64,000 bases of DNA from the NCBI GenBank assembly GCA_947623455.1, contig OX392529.1:6820001-6884000 (forward strand), written 5' to 3'. Below, in pieces: positions 53,701 to 59,700 of this stretch. Origin of the DNA: Mimachlamys varia (lineage: Eukaryota; Mollusca; Bivalvia; Pectinida; Pectinidae). A program made the position numbers and the translations under genes. Below the pieces are notes generated by a model that made no database searches, was not told where the DNA came from, and was given only the letters and a program-made list of their open reading frames with translations. Every line of letters begins with the position of its first letter. Within the stretch, counting starts at the first letter, position 1.

Positions 53701-56700
53701 GCAGATAGATTAAGATCTCTTGTTTTAATCATTCATATATTTTTGTATTTTGATATAGTAGCTTTGTATGATTTATTTGTTTTGGAAAGATATTTTAACT
53801 GTTAATTAATTATTAACAAAAATAAGATTGATGACGCCTAAACAAAATTTGGAGGCACGGTGGTCTAGTGGTAGGACGCCGGGCTCGTGATCGAAGGGTT
53901 GCGAATTCGAGTCCCGTTCATGGCACTTGTGTTGTATCCTTTTGGAAGATACTTTACTCTGCTTGTTCCAGTCTACCAGTCTACTCAGCTGTAAATGAGT
54001 ACGTGGTTGGGTAGTGCTAGAAATTGCTAGATAATAATTTGAGGCGCTTTGAGGCGCCCTTTAAGGTCGTGATAAAGCGGTATATAATTACCCCGAATTG
54101 TTATTATTATTATTATGGGGTTTCGATAACAAAAAATGCCACTTGGAAATGTGCCTTCTCCTTGCCTTGCAATAAAGGATGTATAGCAAATATTAATATG
54201 AATGCATGCATGGTTCTGTTGGCTTCGATACTAATACTTATTGTACGTATGTATAATCAACATTACAGAACATCCATAGCAGTTCCACTCATAGAAACGT
54301 TGTTGACGTGGTTCTCACCAAGTGGTATTTTACAGACAGGTGGCAGATATCCGCGGTAGACAGCACGCTTAGATAAAGAAACTGATACGTGGTACTGCCA
54401 CATAGCCATCATTTCGGTCCACCTTGTGTGGTACCAGATACGCGGCGTGGACCTTAGTAGGATACTGATTATGTCGCCCAGTGGTACATTACTGATCTGA
54501 TGACATTGCCGTGTTGTAAAGATTAGAAAACGTTGCACCATCCTATGGTGAAAACATAGGGCAGATGGCATTACCTCCGGTTAAATAATAGCCGTATTAC
54601 CCGCGGTATCGATTTTAGGTTGTGGGTATATATATATAGCACACATAAGCGTGCTGACTGTCCCCTTCTACTTACGTACTTATCCGCACACCGCCGGCTT
54701 TCAAACTCCAATTTCCTCTGTTATACGCCTAAGTCAGCTGCTGATAGGCGAGTCCCACACCACTTCTCAAAGCTAATTTGTTATCAAGTAAACCCTTAAA
54801 ATGTATTTTTGTAAGCTCACACTATGTGCAAATTTGTCATATGTTTGCTCCAAAATAAATATTGATCTGCTCGGCTTTGTGATCTTGTATAAGCCGCAAT
54901 ATCTCAAGTAGGTCTCTCTTCAATCGGAAAATAGACAATCCGTTAACCGAGTATGTAAAAAATGTACATTCACTTGGACACCAAAGCTAAAATGCAAATC
55001 TTAAGTGATCCGTATCCATATGTCAGTAATTCCCGCGTGGACCGTCATATCATTCTCCATTGCTCTTCAGAGAATCGTCAACAAAACCATAATCTGAACA
55101 CAAAATCGATTAAACTAGGGACAACATACGAAGGAAAGATTTACCCTGAAAAGTGAGAACTCGTACATTATTCTCAATCACAACCAGCAGGCTTACTAAT
55201 GAACGTTAAAAAACGGCCACCTCCATATCATAAAAGTATTTCGCAATGAGATCAAGATGGCGACCATAAACAATGTTCATAGTCTTCATCGACCTGTATC
55301 TCTTGAATCCCGAATCCCGATGATTGCGATATTTAGAACAAGCCCTAGAACAACTGGGACAAATGTTGAAGAAGTAGGGATGTTAATAAATTTATATCAA
55401 GAAAGGGAAAATATACGATTTGAAAATAGAAATCGTCATATGTATCGTATAGCTTAGTAGTATGAACACGTATTATAAAAACAAAAATGGAGTGCTAAAG
55501 CGTCAACAGAATCATCATCCGGAACCCTTTAGAAAGTACAAGAAAATAAAAACTCTCAAATCCCTGTGTTGTAAGTTTGTTCGTCAGTAGCCGACATATA
55601 TCACGAAAATATCGATGTCAAGAGCGAGCCCTGTTATAAAGAAACAACTGCGACATAGCTATAGGTTTGTGAAGCAGTGATGTTACTATCAAGGAAACGT
55701 TTATCGCAAAGCTTAATAGTATGACACGTAATATTATTGTAATATATCACACAATAAATTGACATGTAATATTGTTGTAATACATCACTCAATAAATTGA
55801 CACGTAATATTATTGTAATATATCACACAATAAATTGACATGTAGTATTGTTGTAATACATCACTCAATAAATTGACACGTAATATTATTATAATATATC
55901 ACACAATAAATTGACACGTAATATTATTGTAATACATCACTCAGTAAATTGACATGTAGTATTGTTGTAATACATCACTCAATAAATTGACACGTAATAT
56001 TATTGTAATATATCACACAATAAATTGACACGTAATATTATTGTGATATATCACACAATAAATTGACACGTAATATTATTGTAATATATCACACAATAAA
56101 TTGACATGTAGTATTATTGTAATATATCACACAATAAATTGACATGTAATATTGTTGTAATACATCACTCAATAAATTGACACGTAATATTATTGTAATA
56201 TATCACACAATAAATTGACATGTAGTATTGTTGTAATACATCACTCAATAAATTGACACGTAATATTATTGTAATATATCACACCATAAATTGACATGTA
56301 ATATTATTGTAATATATCACACAATAAATTGACATGTAATAGTATTGTAATATATCACACAATAAATTGACACGTAATATTATTGTAATATATCACACAA
56401 TAAATTGACATGTAGTATTGTTGTACTATATCACACAATAAATTTACATGTAATATTGTTGTAATATATCACACAATAAATTGACATGTAATATTGTTGT
56501 AATACATCACTCAATAAATTGACATGTAATATTATTGTACTATATCACACAATAAATTGACATGTAGTATTGTTGTAATACATCACTCAATAAATTGACA
56601 CGTAATATTATTGTAATATATCACACAATAAATTGACACGTAATATTATTGTAATATATCACACCATAAATTGACATGTAATATCATTGTAATATATCAC

Positions 56701-59700
56701 ACAATAAATTGACATGTGATACTGCAGTTGTAATTCATTGATGTGTGATATTGGAGGTAAACGACACTCGATTTATTAATTTGTGAAATTGCAGCAATAA
56801 CGAAACCGGTATTCTAATTAAACATCACTCAATTAATTAAGATTTGTCATTCTAGTTTTACAACACTCAATTACATGAGTTTTTTTTTGTCATTTCTAAG
56901 TGCGTAATACTGGTGTGTCTAGGACAATACACCTATGATCGCTGTGGTTGTATTACACATCTGCCCATGCAATACAGCTACGGCGTGACGTCACAATGGT
57001 CCAACAATGACGTGACGTCGCGAATACAATAAAATCTTATTCCGAATAGAGAAAAAGGTGACGTGATGCAATTAAAACCTTTCACAATATTTCAACCGTG
57101 AACATTAGAAAGCTGATATTGTTTGTTCTGCACAGACATTGTTTGCAAATACGGGGCATGCTAAAGCTCGCTGACTGATTCGTTTTGATAAAAAAAAAGC
57201 TCAAGGGGAATGTCGAAATTTTAAAAATAGTAGCCAGTCAAAACGTATTTTCATGGTTTTTGAGCTTTTTTAGGTAGTTGAAATGAGAAGGAACATATCA
57301 TTTCATGACCAAAAGTGTATGATAGGGAAATCCCACCATGGTACACCCCTAGTCACGAAAGAGTCTCATAATAAAACACTCAATTGTGTTGTATGTGATA
57401 TTGAAACAAAATTACACATCACCGAATTGATACGTGATATTCTAATTATTCATCACTAAATTGATTAAGATATGATATTCTAGGCATACAACACTCAACT
57501 ATTTGACATGTGATATCCTAGTTCTACAACACTATAAATCAACATGGGCTATTATAGCAATACAACATTCAATTAAAATAGCATGTGATATTGACTTTGC
57601 AAATAACTTACCCTAGCTATAACTTTTAATAATTTGGTCCTGTATTACTATTAAATGTAATACAACACAATGGGATTTATACACTGTTAGCATTATGATT
57701 TGTTAACTTGTTGCTTATACATGTAGCATGCATATCGGATAAGCATAAATATATGCTTGTTGTATTGCAGGGCTCAGTGAATTTCAAGTTCGGGGTGGTG
57801 TATGCTAAAGAAGGACAAACGTGTGACGACGAATTCTATAGTAATGGTATGTATATGTAATTATATAGTAATGGTATGTATGTAAATATATAGTAATGGT
57901 ATGTATGTAATTATATAGTAATGGTATGTATGTAATTCTATAGTAATGGTATGTATGTAATTATATAGTAATGGTATGTATGTAATTATATAGTAATGGT
58001 ATGTATGTAATTCTATAGTAATGGTATGTATGTAAATATATAGTAATGGTATGTATGTAATTATATAGTAATGGTATGTATATGTAATTATATAGTAATG
58101 GTATGTATATGTAATTATATACTGATGGTATGTATATGTAATTATATACTGATGGTATGTATATGTAATTATATACTGATGGTATGTATATGTAATTATA
58201 TACTGATGGTATGTATATGTAATTGTATACTGATGGTATGTATATGTAATTATATAGTAATGGTATGTATGTAATTCTATAGTGATGGTATGTATATGTA
58301 ATTATATAGTAATGGTATGTATGTAATTATATAGTAATGGTATGTATATGTAATTATATAGTGATGGTATGTATATGTAATTATATACTGATGGTATGTA
58401 TATGTAATTATATACTAATGGTATGTATATGTAATTATATACTGATGGTATGTATATGTAATTATATACTGATGGTATGTATATGTAATTATATAGTGAT
58501 GGTATGTATATGTAATTATATAGTAATGGTATGTATATGTAATTATATACTGATGGTATGTATATGTAATTATATAGTAATGGTATGTATATGTAATTAT
58601 ATAGTAATGGTATGTTTATGCTATGATATAGTAATGGTATGTATATGTAATTCTATAGTAATGTTAAAATACATAAGTATGTTTCTGCCTCCCTTGCACC
58701 CTAAGTCATAGTACAAGAATGTACTTATGTGTGAATATCAAGATATAACACTTCATAGACGTTTTTGAAATTGTGTCATTCGATTGCAAAGGAAATGTCA
58801 AATCTTACAATTCGTATTTGTTTTATTACTGTTGCAGAACAGGGAAATGCGGCATTTGATAAATTTCTGCGTCTCCTTGGAGAAAGAGTTAAATTAAAAG
58901 GATGGGGAAAATTCAAGGCAGGATTAGACGTAACATGTAAGCTGTATACATACATACATAATGAAAACACATCGCGACTAAGGTCAAATTGGTATTGTCT
59001 TCAGGGAAAAACTGATGGAAGCAAACAAGTTCTGAAGTTTGATAATTATATTTTAATTGCGCCATACTGAAATGGAAAACATATTGAGAGAATAAAGAAT
59101 TACACACAACCTTGTAATGTGCTTGAATCCTCCTACAATAGTAACAAGGTCCATGCGTATTTAGTGAGCTAATTCCTTTACTGAAATGAACAGTTTGTAA
59201 ACTTCCAGCTTAACGCGATTAAATTGTATTTATGTATTGGAAGCGATAACTATTTCTATTTGTGATGTTTTATCGATCTAAGCGTTGTTTGTTAGAGATA
59301 ACCTATCTTGCAGTCATTACAAAGCTGTGTTGGATTTCGAACATAAGATGTTATTTCTATTGTTTACATCTATCACTCTATCGAAGTGTTGTTTCTATTA
59401 TCCTTTACATGTGTCAGTTTAGCGATTACTGTGACTGTAGGTCTATCTGCCATGTTGTAGATGGATTCTGCTGTTGGTCTTTTATTGAGTTAATGTTTTT
59501 TTGTAATCGATAGCTGACTCGACGGGTGACGAGTCCGTCTATACGGTATACGAAGGCCATGAAATCATGTTTCACGCTTCAACATTGTTACCGCATTCCA
59601 AGGAGAACAAGCAGCAGGCAAGTGCACATATCTGTCATTGTCTTTCTGTCACGCGTAGTTATCTAAGGGAACTCACTACTATTCACTTACAAAGGCTATG

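Noticed and set aside
53851..53925. Genuine tRNA gene
   Set aside because: A and B boxes are present but I could not form a convincing anticodon and acceptor stem, and a SINE body with an ATT tail follows.
54024..54571. Frames of 111 and 102 codons at the SINE 3' end
   Set aside because: The plus frame starts inside the SINE and crosses its ATT tail; neither has a recognisable product.
57191..57272. Inverted pair AAAAAAGCTCAA / TTGAGCTTTTTT as a terminator or small RNA
   Set aside because: Arms are short and A/T-run based; no further support.
58071..58711. Frames of MVCICNYI repeats
   Set aside because: Translation of the 27-bp repeat that begins at the exon 7 donor.
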